NCBI GenBank assembly: GCA_017961585.1
Contig: JAGCWX010000028.1
Location: 62,001 to 126,000, forward strand
Source: Elusimicrobiaceae bacterium
GTDB lineage: Bacteria; Elusimicrobiota; Elusimicrobia; Elusimicrobiales; Elusimicrobiaceae
Length of the DNA stretch: 64,000 nucleotides
Reading direction: 5' to 3'
Positions 43,206 through 51,133 of this stretch are shown here, one piece after another (position 1 is the stretch's first letter; every line of letters starts with the position of its first letter). The notes beneath the pieces were generated by a model. It saw nothing but the letters and a program-made list of their open reading frames with translations, did not search any database and was not told the DNA's origin. The position numbers and the translations under genes are program-made.

Positions 43206-44308
43206 AAAAAATTTTATGCTTACTTAGCAGTACCTTGTTACTAGCCAGTGCCTGTACTTCCATTCGTATCGGCCCTAAAGGGGAAGGCGAATATGTAGTG
43301 GCAGAATCTTTGGTGCCTTATAACGAAAATGACATCCGCCAAACCAAGAAAGACGGCGAATTGGCCGCTCAAAAGGCAGCTGTAGAAAAAGTGGCTGGGG
43401 TTTTTATCTCTTCCGCTACTACGGTGGAACAAGCCCAATTGGTGGAAGAAAAAATCACCTCCAAAACAGCTGGTTTTATCCGCAAATCTCACGTACAAAA
43501 AGCTTATCGCAAAGGGGACGATTGGTACACTAAAATTAAAGCCATGGTGCTTGTAAAAGACATTGGAGATATCATCAAACAATCCGAATCCAATGCTTTT
43601 GCCAAAAAAACCACCCTTTTGGTAACTTCGCGCGAAACCGTAGGGGAGAATGTTTCCCTCTCGCAAGATTGTAAACAAGCGGTCTACCGTGTACTTAAAA
43701 ACCAACCTTATAACTTGGTAAATGGGGATAACCTAAGCCAAAACAACATTGAAAACCCCAATTCCACCATTGATAAAGCCCGCAGCGAAGGGGCCCGCTT
43801 TGTCATCATCGCGGATGTAGAAGCCAACCCGTTAGCCGCTCTGCCGGGGGCAGCTTCTCCGTTTAAGTCTTACCGGGCACGCGCAAAAGTAAATACTTAC
43901 GCCACCAATAACTATGCTGTAGTTGCTGAAGGGTCTCAACAACAAAGCGGCCTAGACCCACTGGATAATATTGCCGCGCAAAAAGCTATTTCGGCCGCCT
44001 GTGAAGCTGCCGCCAAGCAACTGGTGGATCCTATTAACGATGCTATCAATTCAGCTAAAATTTACAACGTAACTATTAAAAATATCAAAACTATTGAACG
44101 ACTTAAACAAGTGCAAGATATTCTGCGTACCTTACGTGAAATTGAAGATTTCAACTTAGTGCGTTATGCAAACTCATCCGCTCAATTTGAGGTGTCTGCC
44201 AACATCGCCACGCCCGAAGAATTGACCGCTAAAATTGTACGCAAATACAATATTTACTTCACCGTGCTTAACATGACGCCCAGCAGCGTTGTGCTCAGTT
44301 TCAATTAA
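43202..44308 (+). CDS. FlgT/LPP20-related lipoprotein
   Basis: The 368-residue lipoprotein (signal MKKILCLLSSTLLLASACTS, lipobox ASAC) has an N-terminal domain similar to FlgT_N/LPP20: AESLVPYNENDIRQTKKDGE, then LAAQKAAVEKVAGVFISSAT. Next come IRKSHVQKAYRKGDDWYTKI and a central domain resembling the TolB-N/CsgG-like substrate region (FVIIADVEANPL). The C-terminal part has IYNVTIKNIKTIERLKQVQD and YNIYFTVLNMTPSSVVLSFN, a fold seen in FlgT C-terminal regions. No flagellar genes are near, so a flagellar role is unsupported. GGAGAAAAA precedes the ATG. Confidence 0.7.
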   Translation: MKKILCLLSSTLLLASACTSIRIGPKGEGEYVVAESLVPYNENDIRQTKKDGELAAQKAAVEKVAGVFISSATTVEQAQLVEEKITSKTAGFIRKSHVQKAYRKGDDWYTKIKAMVLVKDIGDIIKQSESNAFAKKTTLLVTSRETVGENVSLSQDCKQAVYRVLKNQPYNLVNGDNLSQNNIENPNSTIDKARSEGARFVIIADVEANPLAALPGAASPFKSYRARAKVNTYATNNYAVVAEGSQQQSGLDPLDNIAAQKAISAACEAAAKQLVDPINDAINSAKIYNVTIKNIKTIERLKQVQDILRTLREIEDFNLVRYANSSAQFEVSANIATPEELTAKIVRKYNIYFTVLNMTPSSVVLSFN

Positions 44309-44309
44309 T

Positions 44310-45848
44310 ATGTTAGCTACGGTCTGCACAGGAACGATTAAAGGCATTGAGGGGTTTGAAGTGTCCGCCGAGGTGGACATTGCCCCCGGCATGCCTACGT
44401 TTGCTGTAGTAGGCCTACCGGATGCTGAAGTAAAAGAAAGTAAGGACCGCGTAACAGCCGCTGTGCGCAACAGTGGTTTTGACTTCCCTTCCAAACGCAT
44501 TACTGTCAATTTGAGCCCGGCCGAACTGCGCAAAAGCGGAACTCAATTTGATTTGCCAATTGCGCTAGGAATTTTGGCCGCCAGCGAGCAACTTAGTTTG
44601 CCCGCGCGCGAAAAAATAAAAGATTTTTTGGTCCTGGGTGAATTAGCATTGGACGGATCTTTGCGCCCGTGCGCCGGGGTTTTGCCAATGCTTATTTCCT
44701 GCAAAAAACTGGGCAAAACAGCCATTATCCCCCCTCAAAATGTATTGGAAGGGCAAGTATCTTGCGCCCCCTTTATTACCCCACACACGTTGCGAGAACT
44801 GGCCGATTATTTGGAAGATAAAATCCCTTTGCAAGCCGTACAATTAAGCTACGTTCCGCAAACTGAACCTACGCTGCAAAGCGACCTGGATTTTAGCGAC
44901 GTAAAAGGCCAAGCCCTAGCTAAACGGGCTTTGGAAATTGCCGCCGCGGGCGGGCATAACGTACTCATGATTGGGCTGCCCGGCACCGGCAAAAGTATGT
45001 TAGCCAAACGTTTCCCGGGGATTTTGCCTCCGCTTACGCAAGAAGAAGCGTTGGAAATTACCAAAATCTATTCCATTTGTAATTTACTGGGGAAAAGCCG
45101 CCTATTTACCAACCGCCCTTTCCGCGATCCGCACCATACCATCTCTGATGTGGCTTTGATTGGCGGGGGTTCCACTCCGCGCCCGGGGGAAGTTTCCTTG
45201 GCCCATAACGGGGTCCTGTTCTTGGATGAATTTGCTGAATTTTCCCGCTCTGCATTGGAAGTTTTGCGCGAACCGTTGGAGAATGGGCAAGTAACCATTT
45301 CTCGCGCCAAAGAGACGGTTTCCTATCCGGCCCGGTTTACCCTGGTGGCCGCCATGAACCCGTGTCCGTGCGGCAATTTAGGTAATCCTTTAAAGCCGTG
45401 CACGTGCACCCCCATGCAGGTCAACCGCTATAAAAGCCGTATTTCCGGTCCGCTTTTAGATCGTATTGATTTGACGGTTAATTTAAACCCGGTTAAATTT
45501 ACGGATTGGAACCAAAAAAGCGAAGGGGATACTTCCGCGCAAATTCGGGCCCGCGTACTTGCCGCGCGCGAAATCCAAAAAAAGCGTTTTGCAGGAACCT
45601 CTACCACCGCTAACGCCTTTATGACGTCCGCGCAAATTAAACAATTTTGCAAATTACCCCCTGGGGGAGATGCTATTTTAGAAGCCGCCATGCGTAAATT
45701 TGGCCTAAGCGCACGCAGCTTAGATAAAATCTTAAAGACCGCCCGCACCATTGCCGATTTGGAAGGAAAAGAAAATTTAGAGACCAAACACTTGGTGGAA
45801 GTCATGCAATACCGCCCGCTGGACCGTAAAGGAGTAGCCGACCTATGA
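44310..45848 (+). CDS. comM: ComM/YifB family Mg-chelatase-like AAA+ helicase
   Basis: ComM is a hexameric helicase promoting branch migration during natural transformation. The 512-residue protein has the Lon-protease-like N-terminal domain (VCTGTIKGIEGFEVSAEVDI, FPSKRITVNLSPAELRKSGT, DLPIALGILAAS). The AAA+ domain follows with Walker A GLPGTGKSMLAKRFPGILPP, Walker B GVLFLDEFAEF and the zinc-like MNPCPCGNLG motif. The C-terminal helical domain contains LSARSLDKILKTARTIADLE. The start at 44310 is chosen because it is 1 nt after the previous stop and gives the normal N-terminus. Its stop overlaps the dprA start (ATGA), a telling pairing of two transformation genes. Confidence 0.93.
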   Translation: MLATVCTGTIKGIEGFEVSAEVDIAPGMPTFAVVGLPDAEVKESKDRVTAAVRNSGFDFPSKRITVNLSPAELRKSGTQFDLPIALGILAASEQLSLPAREKIKDFLVLGELALDGSLRPCAGVLPMLISCKKLGKTAIIPPQNVLEGQVSCAPFITPHTLRELADYLEDKIPLQAVQLSYVPQTEPTLQSDLDFSDVKGQALAKRALEIAAAGGHNVLMIGLPGTGKSMLAKRFPGILPPLTQEEALEITKIYSICNLLGKSRLFTNRPFRDPHHTISDVALIGGGSTPRPGEVSLAHNGVLFLDEFAEFSRSALEVLREPLENGQVTISRAKETVSYPARFTLVAAMNPCPCGNLGNPLKPCTCTPMQVNRYKSRISGPLLDRIDLTVNLNPVKFTDWNQKSEGDTSAQIRARVLAAREIQKKRFAGTSTTANAFMTSAQIKQFCKLPPGGDAILEAAMRKFGLSARSLDKILKTARTIADLEGKENLETKHLVEVMQYRPLDRKGVADL

Positions 45849-46981
45849 ACCCAACCATTTCCACCGAGGAACGTCTAGCTCGCATCCGCTTGAATGCATT
45901 TTTATATTTTCGGGCTGATTGGCTACAACGGTTGGTGGAAATCTTTGGCTCCGCGCAAGAAATTCTAAAACAAGATGCCCAAACATTAGCCCAAGAAGCC
46001 AACTTAAACCCTTCTACAGCGGCCAACTTACTTAAAGAGGCCTTTGCTATTAACCCGCAGGAAGAATGGGACAAAACCGAGCAAATCGGCGGGCATATTT
46101 ATGTGTTAGAAGATGAAGAATATCCCCAATCTTTAAAAAATTGCAAAGAAGCCCCTATCGCTATTTATGTATTGGGAACACTCCCCGCACCGGAACAGGC
46201 CTGCGTAGGGATGGTGGGTACGCGTAAAATTACCCCCTATGGCCGCCGCGTAGCTCATAAACTGGCCGGGGAATTAGCCCAGTGCGGAGTCACTATCGTC
46301 AGCGGATTAGCTCGCGGAATTGACAGCGTTTGCCACACCGCCGCTGTAGAGCTTAAAAAACCTACCGTAGGGGTCATCGGCACAGGAATTGGGCGTTGTT
46401 ATCCCCCCGAAAACCGCGCCTTGGAAAAAGCCCTTTTGGAACAAGGCGGAGCTGTACTTAGTGAACTTCCCTTTAATAGACCTCCCAACGCTTTTCATTT
46501 TCCGCGCCGCAACCGGCTGATTGCCGCTTTATCCCAACCGGTAGTTGTAATTGAAGGGGAAGTAAAATCCGGCGCCTTGATTACCGCTAAATTGGCTTTG
46601 GAGCAAGGAAAAGACGTTTTGGCCGTCCCCGGGCCGATAGACAGCCCCCAGTCAGGTGGGCCTAATCACCTCATTAGCGAAGGGGCAGGGGTTGTCACCA
46701 ACGTCGCAGATATACTAGACTATATACCACAGGCCCAACGCTTTGGTTTGGCCCCCCAGTTCTTTGAACACCAGGTCCAAGCCGCAGCTAAGCCGGAGGA
46801 AGAGTTATCCCCGCGCCAGCAGGAAGTTATGAATGCCGTGGCCGATGGGCAGCTAAGCTTAGATCAAATTGCGTTGGCATTACAGGCCGACGTACCGGAA
46901 ACGGCTTCGCTCTTATTTGAATTGGAAGTAAAAGGATTTTTGGCCTGTGAAAACGGCTTGTATAGTAAAAGCAAATTTTAA
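45845..46981 (+). CDS. dprA: DNA processing protein DprA
   Basis: DprA loads RecA onto incoming single-stranded DNA. The 378-residue protein has an N-terminal SAM/HhH-like domain (1-95). The Rossmann-fold core follows: CVGMVGTRKITPYGRRVAHK, VTIVSGLARGIDSVCHTAAV, TVGVIGTGIGRCYPPENRAL, FHFPRRNRLIAALSQPVVVI, and GALITAKLALEQGKDVLAVP. A C-terminal winged helix (LSPRQQEVMNAVADGQLSLD ... LLFELEVKGFLACENG) completes the family architecture. It overlaps comM by 4 nt and is followed after 20 bp by topA. With ComM and the pilins it supports competence for DNA uptake. Confidence 0.95.
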   Translation: MNPTISTEERLARIRLNAFLYFRADWLQRLVEIFGSAQEILKQDAQTLAQEANLNPSTAANLLKEAFAINPQEEWDKTEQIGGHIYVLEDEEYPQSLKNCKEAPIAIYVLGTLPAPEQACVGMVGTRKITPYGRRVAHKLAGELAQCGVTIVSGLARGIDSVCHTAAVELKKPTVGVIGTGIGRCYPPENRALEKALLEQGGAVLSELPFNRPPNAFHFPRRNRLIAALSQPVVVIEGEVKSGALITAKLALEQGKDVLAVPGPIDSPQSGGPNHLISEGAGVVTNVADILDYIPQAQRFGLAPQFFEHQVQAAAKPEEELSPRQQEVMNAVADGQLSLDQIALALQADVPETASLLFELEVKGFLACENGLYSKSKF

Positions 46982-47001
46982 TTTTATAAGGAAGTGAATA
47001 T

Positions 47002-49272
47002 ATGGCAGCAACAAATAAAGGTAAAAAATTGGTGATTGTGGAGTCTCCAACCAAACAAAAAACCATTAGTAAAATTTTAGGAAGCGATTTTATTGTGCGA
47101 AGTTCCTTCGGGCACGTGCGCGATTTACCCCAGCACGATATGGGTGTAGATATTGAACACGATTTTACCCCCACCTACGAGCCGGTAGACCGTGCCAAAA
47201 AAATGCTTAAAGAACTTTCCGCCTTAGCCAAGGCCGCCCCTGAAATTTACCTGGCTACCGACCCTGACCGCGAGGGCGAAGCCATCGCGTGGCACTTGGT
47301 GGAACTATTAAAATTGCCTGCCAATCGTTATCAGCGTATTTTCTTTCACGAAATTACTCCCGCGGCCATTAAAGAATCCTTTAGTCATGCCCGTAAAATT
47401 GACGAAAACTTGGTCAATGCTCAACAAGCTCGGCGCGTGCTGGACCGCATTGTGGGCTATAAACTTTCCCCTCTCTTGTGGAAAAAGATTACCCGCGGCT
47501 TATCGGCCGGGCGGGTTCAATCCGTAGCGGTGCGCCTATTGGCCGAACGTGCCAAAGAAATTGCCCAATTTAAAGAACAAGAATATTGGACGTTACAAGC
47601 CCAATTTGAAAAACCGGGAACGGCACCCTCTTTTTGGGCACGCGTTACCAAGTATCAAGGCAAAAATGTAGAACAAACCAAAACCCACAAACTCTTTGCC
47701 GAGGATTACAAAGTTAAAACCACCGTATTTGATACTTTGGAAAAATTGGCCCCCGTATCTGAACTGCTGCGCAAAGGGCCTAACACAGTTATTAAAATAG
47801 AAAAGAAAGAAGTTAAACAACATCCTAAACCGCCCTTTATTACCAGCACTTTACAACAAGATGCTTACAATAAGCTAGGGTTTTCTTCTCAAAAAACCAT
47901 GCAAACCGCCCAGCACCTCTACGAAGGGATTGACGTAGAAGGGCAAACCGTCGGTTTGATTACGTATATGCGTACCGATTCTTTCAACGTATCCAAATTG
48001 TTGCAAGAACAAACCAAAAAATTTATTGGTCAAAAGTACGGGGAACAATTCGTCCCGGCAAAACCCAATATTTTTAAAAGCAAGGTAATGGGCGCGCAGG
48101 AAGCTCACGAAGCTATCCACCCCACGGACGTGCGCCGCACGCCGCAAAACATGAAACCGTTCTTAACGTCCGACCAGTACAAACTCTACGAGTTAATTTG
48201 GTTGCGTTTTGTAGCCAGCCAAATGGCAGATGCCGTTTTTAATACCGTTTCTATTGATATTGCTTCCGGCCCGAAACAGGAATGTTTGTTGCGGGCCACC
48301 GGGCGCACCGTCAAATTCCCGGGCTACCTCTCCATTTACAAAGATCAAGAAGATGAGGCCAATGAAGAGGAAGGATCGGCTTTGTTGCCGGTTTTAAGTG
48401 AATCAGATACCCTTAAATTGGTAGAACTTAAAACAAAAGATCACAAAACCACTCCTCCCCCGTATTATAACGAAGCCAGTTTGATTAAAACGCTGGAAAA
48501 ACACGGCATTGGCCGTCCTTCCACGTATGCCCCCACCATTAAAACAATTATTGACCGCAAATATATCGCGCGGCAACCCAAATCCAGCAAATTGGTCGCT
48601 ACCGATTTAGGCATTACCGTTACGGAAAGTTTAAAAGATTTCTTCAAAGAGATTATGGACTTATCCTATACGGCCGGCGTAGAAGAAAAGCTGGACCAAG
48701 TGGCCGAAGGCGGTCAAAAATGGGTGGAATTACTGTCGGATTTTTATGGCAACTTCAGCAAAGAATTAGCACTGGCCGATAAAGGCATGCAACGCCCCGC
48801 CGCAAAAGAAACTGACGAAAAATGCCCCGTCTGCGGGAAGATGATGCTTAAAAAACGCAGCCGATTCGGAGAATATTTAGTCTGTAGCGACGATACCTGC
48901 AAAGGCAAAATCAATCTCTCCAGCACCGGTGAAAAAGTCCAGCCGGAAAAAACAGACGAAGTGTGCGATAAATGCGGCAAGCCCATGGTAATCCGCACCG
49001 GACGGCGTGGGAAATTTTTGGCCTGTTCGGGCTACCCGGCTTGCAAAAATACCTATTCTATTGACGCACAAGGCAACAAAGTAAAATCTTCCGGCCCTTT
49101 AGTTACGGACCGCTTGTGCGAAAAATGCGGCAAACCTATGGTACTGCGCAGCTCTAAACGCGGGGAATTTTTGGGCTGTTCCGGTTACCCCAAGTGCAGA
49201 ACCATCGTAACGGTAACCCCGCAAGAAATTGAAGCAATTAAACAGGCACATGCCAAAAAGAATGCTGCCTAA
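47002..49272 (+). CDS. topA: DNA topoisomerase I
   Basis: Type IA topoisomerase, relaxing negative supercoils. The 756-residue protein starts with the Toprim domain (KLVIVESPTKQKTISKILG with catalytic Glu, YLATDPDREGEAIAWHL). The cleavage domain has GLITYMRTDSFNVS with catalytic Tyr322. Three C-terminal Cys4 zinc ribbons follow: CPVCGKMMLKK, CDKCGKPMVIRTGRRGKFLA and CEKCGKPMVLRSSKRGEFLG, each closing with a later Cys pair. Length and domain order are normal. AAGGAAG stands 7 nt before the ATG. A Tyr recombinase follows after 8 bp, a gene order (dprA-topA-xer) common in several phyla. Confidence 0.97.
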   Translation: MAATNKGKKLVIVESPTKQKTISKILGSDFIVRSSFGHVRDLPQHDMGVDIEHDFTPTYEPVDRAKKMLKELSALAKAAPEIYLATDPDREGEAIAWHLVELLKLPANRYQRIFFHEITPAAIKESFSHARKIDENLVNAQQARRVLDRIVGYKLSPLLWKKITRGLSAGRVQSVAVRLLAERAKEIAQFKEQEYWTLQAQFEKPGTAPSFWARVTKYQGKNVEQTKTHKLFAEDYKVKTTVFDTLEKLAPVSELLRKGPNTVIKIEKKEVKQHPKPPFITSTLQQDAYNKLGFSSQKTMQTAQHLYEGIDVEGQTVGLITYMRTDSFNVSKLLQEQTKKFIGQKYGEQFVPAKPNIFKSKVMGAQEAHEAIHPTDVRRTPQNMKPFLTSDQYKLYELIWLRFVASQMADAVFNTVSIDIASGPKQECLLRATGRTVKFPGYLSIYKDQEDEANEEEGSALLPVLSESDTLKLVELKTKDHKTTPPPYYNEASLIKTLEKHGIGRPSTYAPTIKTIIDRKYIARQPKSSKLVATDLGITVTESLKDFFKEIMDLSYTAGVEEKLDQVAEGGQKWVELLSDFYGNFSKELALADKGMQRPAAKETDEKCPVCGKMMLKKRSRFGEYLVCSDDTCKGKINLSSTGEKVQPEKTDEVCDKCGKPMVIRTGRRGKFLACSGYPACKNTYSIDAQGNKVKSSGPLVTDRLCEKCGKPMVLRSSKRGEFLGCSGYPKCRTIVTVTPQEIEAIKQAHAKKNAA

Positions 49273-49280
49273 ACAGATCT

Positions 49281-50159
49281 ATGCAAGAATGGATAGACGC
49301 TTTTTTGGTATATTTGGAAAATAAAAACTTTTCCCCGCAGACGGTGCGCAGTTATCGCACAGCGCTGGAAGAGTTTGTCCGCTTTTGCAAAGGACGTCGT
49401 ATCCCTCAAGAAAAAGCTTTTTCACCTGCTACCCTGCGCAATTTCCTAGCCGCTCTACAAGTAAACGATCCGGCACGCAATACGGTGCTGCGTAAAATTG
49501 CCACTCTACGTAGTTTTACTGCTTATTTGGTACGTCAAGGTAAGCTGGAGCAAAATCCTTTTAAGTTGTTGCCTTCCCCTAAAAAAGAACGGTTGCTGCC
49601 CAAATTCTTATCAGAAACGGAAACCGATCGCTTGCTAGATACGGCTTCCCACAGCAAACATTTTGCCGCGCGCGACAAAGCCCTTTTTGAACTGATGTAC
49701 TCCAGCGGGTTACGCCGTAGCGAAGTAACTCGTCTAAAAATAGGAGATATTGATTTTTTTAACGGGTTAGTAAAAGTATTGGGAAAAGGGAACAAAGAAC
49801 GTTTAGTCCCGGTAACGGATACCGCTTTGCAAGCGATTAAAACATATTTGGCGTGCCGACCCAATCCCCAGCCGCAACAAGCATTGTTTTTAAATAAAAG
49901 CGGCAAACCTCTATCGGGCGATGGGCTGGCTTATATTTTTAAAAATACAGCCATTGCTTCTGAACTGGCCCGGCGTGTTACACCCCATAGTTTGCGGCAC
50001 TCGTTTGCTACGCATTTGCTTAATCACGGTTGCGATTTACGCAGTTTGCAGGAGATGTTAGGTCACAAAAGTCTATCAACCACGCAGGTATATACGCATG
50101 TATCACTGGAGCAATTAAAAAACGTGTACAACCATGCACACCCTAAAAGTAAGGAGTGA
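49281..50159 (+). CDS. Tyrosine recombinase XerC/XerD
   Basis: The 292-residue recombinase resolves chromosome dimers at dif. The N-terminal SAM-like domain (LENKNFSPQTVRSYRTALEE) precedes the catalytic domain with Arg in YSSGLRRSEVTRLKIGDID, Lys in VLGKGNKERLVPV, HSLRHSFATHLLNHG (His-x2-Arg), LGHKSLSTTQ and the nucleophile Tyr in VYTHVSLEQL. All active-site residues are present. It is in the context of topA and dprA, fitting a housekeeping Xer rather than a phage integrase. XerC versus XerD, or a single XerH-like type, cannot be told. No clear ribosome site precedes the ATG, and no dif site was identified. Confidence 0.93.
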   Translation: MQEWIDAFLVYLENKNFSPQTVRSYRTALEEFVRFCKGRRIPQEKAFSPATLRNFLAALQVNDPARNTVLRKIATLRSFTAYLVRQGKLEQNPFKLLPSPKKERLLPKFLSETETDRLLDTASHSKHFAARDKALFELMYSSGLRRSEVTRLKIGDIDFFNGLVKVLGKGNKERLVPVTDTALQAIKTYLACRPNPQPQQALFLNKSGKPLSGDGLAYIFKNTAIASELARRVTPHSLRHSFATHLLNHGCDLRSLQEMLGHKSLSTTQVYTHVSLEQLKNVYNHAHPKSKE

Positions 50160-50161
50160 AT

Positions 50162-51133
50162 ATGATTGGTATCGGTGTAGATATTGGCGGAACCTTTGTA
50201 AAATTGTATGTCATGAATGACCACGGAGAAATTTTCCGGCAAGAAAAAATAGATACGGAATTCTCCAAGGGGGCTAGTGGTTTTATCGCTCAAATTGGGG
50301 ATTTCATCAACGCTATTAAGGCCGAATTTGCCGACCAACGCGTGGCGGTAGCGGTAGGTGCCCCCGGGGATGTGGATCCGCACACGGGCGTTTTACGTTA
50401 CAATCCAAACTTAAAATTTACCAATGTAAAAGATTGGCCTCTAGCAGACCAACTGGAAAAATATACTTCTATACGCCCTTACGTAGCCAACGATGCTACC
50501 TTGGCCGCTTGGGGAGTATATGAAACCGATCTCAAACGCCAAGGCACAAATGTACTCATTGTAACCTTAGGAACGGGCGTAGGCGGCGGGCTTATTTTAA
50601 ATAAAGAGCTCTATCAGGGCTCTAACGGTACCGCCGGAGAAATCGGGCATACCAAAATTGATGATCCGCAAACCGGCCCCCTGTGCGGCTGTGGGGCACA
50701 CGGATGTTTGGAAGCGTTTGTAGGTACCATCGGCATCAAACGGCGGGCCTTGCAAAGCGCACAAGATCATCCGCAAAGTATTTTGGCAAAAATTCTTCAA
50801 GGGCAAGATTCCTTCAAAGTAGCTCAAGTGGCTCAAGCGGCCGAGCAGGGCTGCCCCGAAGCCCTGGCTATTTGGAAAGATATTGGCCATTATTTGGGCA
50901 TTGGCATTGCCAACGCCGTGTTACTTTTGGATTTGGATACCGTGGTATTAACCGGTGGTGTATCGGGGGCTGCCCCTTACTTTATGCCGGCCTTAAAACA
51001 CGTATTGGAAAGCCAACAAATTCAAACACCTTTTAAAAAATTGAAATTATGTATTTCCAAAAATCCCAACATGGGTGGAGTAGGGGCTGCGATGTATGGC
51101 ATTTATCGCGCCCAACAAGAATTGCGTAAATGA
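50162..51133 (+). CDS. ROK family sugar kinase (glucokinase-like)
   Basis: The 323-residue kinase has the ROK signature. IGVDIGGTFVKLYVMNDHGE is the phosphate-1 loop, and GAPGDVDPHTGVLRYNPNLK and VANDATLAAWGVYE with catalytic Asp form the sugar site. VTLGTGVGGGLILN, GEIGHTKIDD and LCGCGAHGCLEAFVGT (zinc-binding Cys with His) follow. VLTGGVSGAAPYF completes the ATPase fold. It probably phosphorylates glucose in glycolysis. The ATG at 50162 is chosen because GGAG lies 5 nt upstream; the overlapping GTG at 50156 lies on that site. It starts 2 bp after the recombinase stop and overlaps lptD by 4 nt. Confidence 0.93.
   Translation: MIGIGVDIGGTFVKLYVMNDHGEIFRQEKIDTEFSKGASGFIAQIGDFINAIKAEFADQRVAVAVGAPGDVDPHTGVLRYNPNLKFTNVKDWPLADQLEKYTSIRPYVANDATLAAWGVYETDLKRQGTNVLIVTLGTGVGGGLILNKELYQGSNGTAGEIGHTKIDDPQTGPLCGCGAHGCLEAFVGTIGIKRRALQSAQDHPQSILAKILQGQDSFKVAQVAQAAEQGCPEALAIWKDIGHYLGIGIANAVLLLDLDTVVLTGGVSGAAPYFMPALKHVLESQQIQTPFKKLKLCISKNPNMGGVGAAMYGIYRAQQELRK

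Noticed and set aside
48814-49210. Repeated Cys4 units at the end of topA as a novel repeat array
   Set aside because: They are the standard C-terminal zinc ribbons of topoisomerase I.
49281-50159. Tyrosine recombinase as integrase of a mobile element
   Set aside because: The context is topA, dprA and a housekeeping kinase; no att-like repeats, phage genes or tRNA are adjacent.
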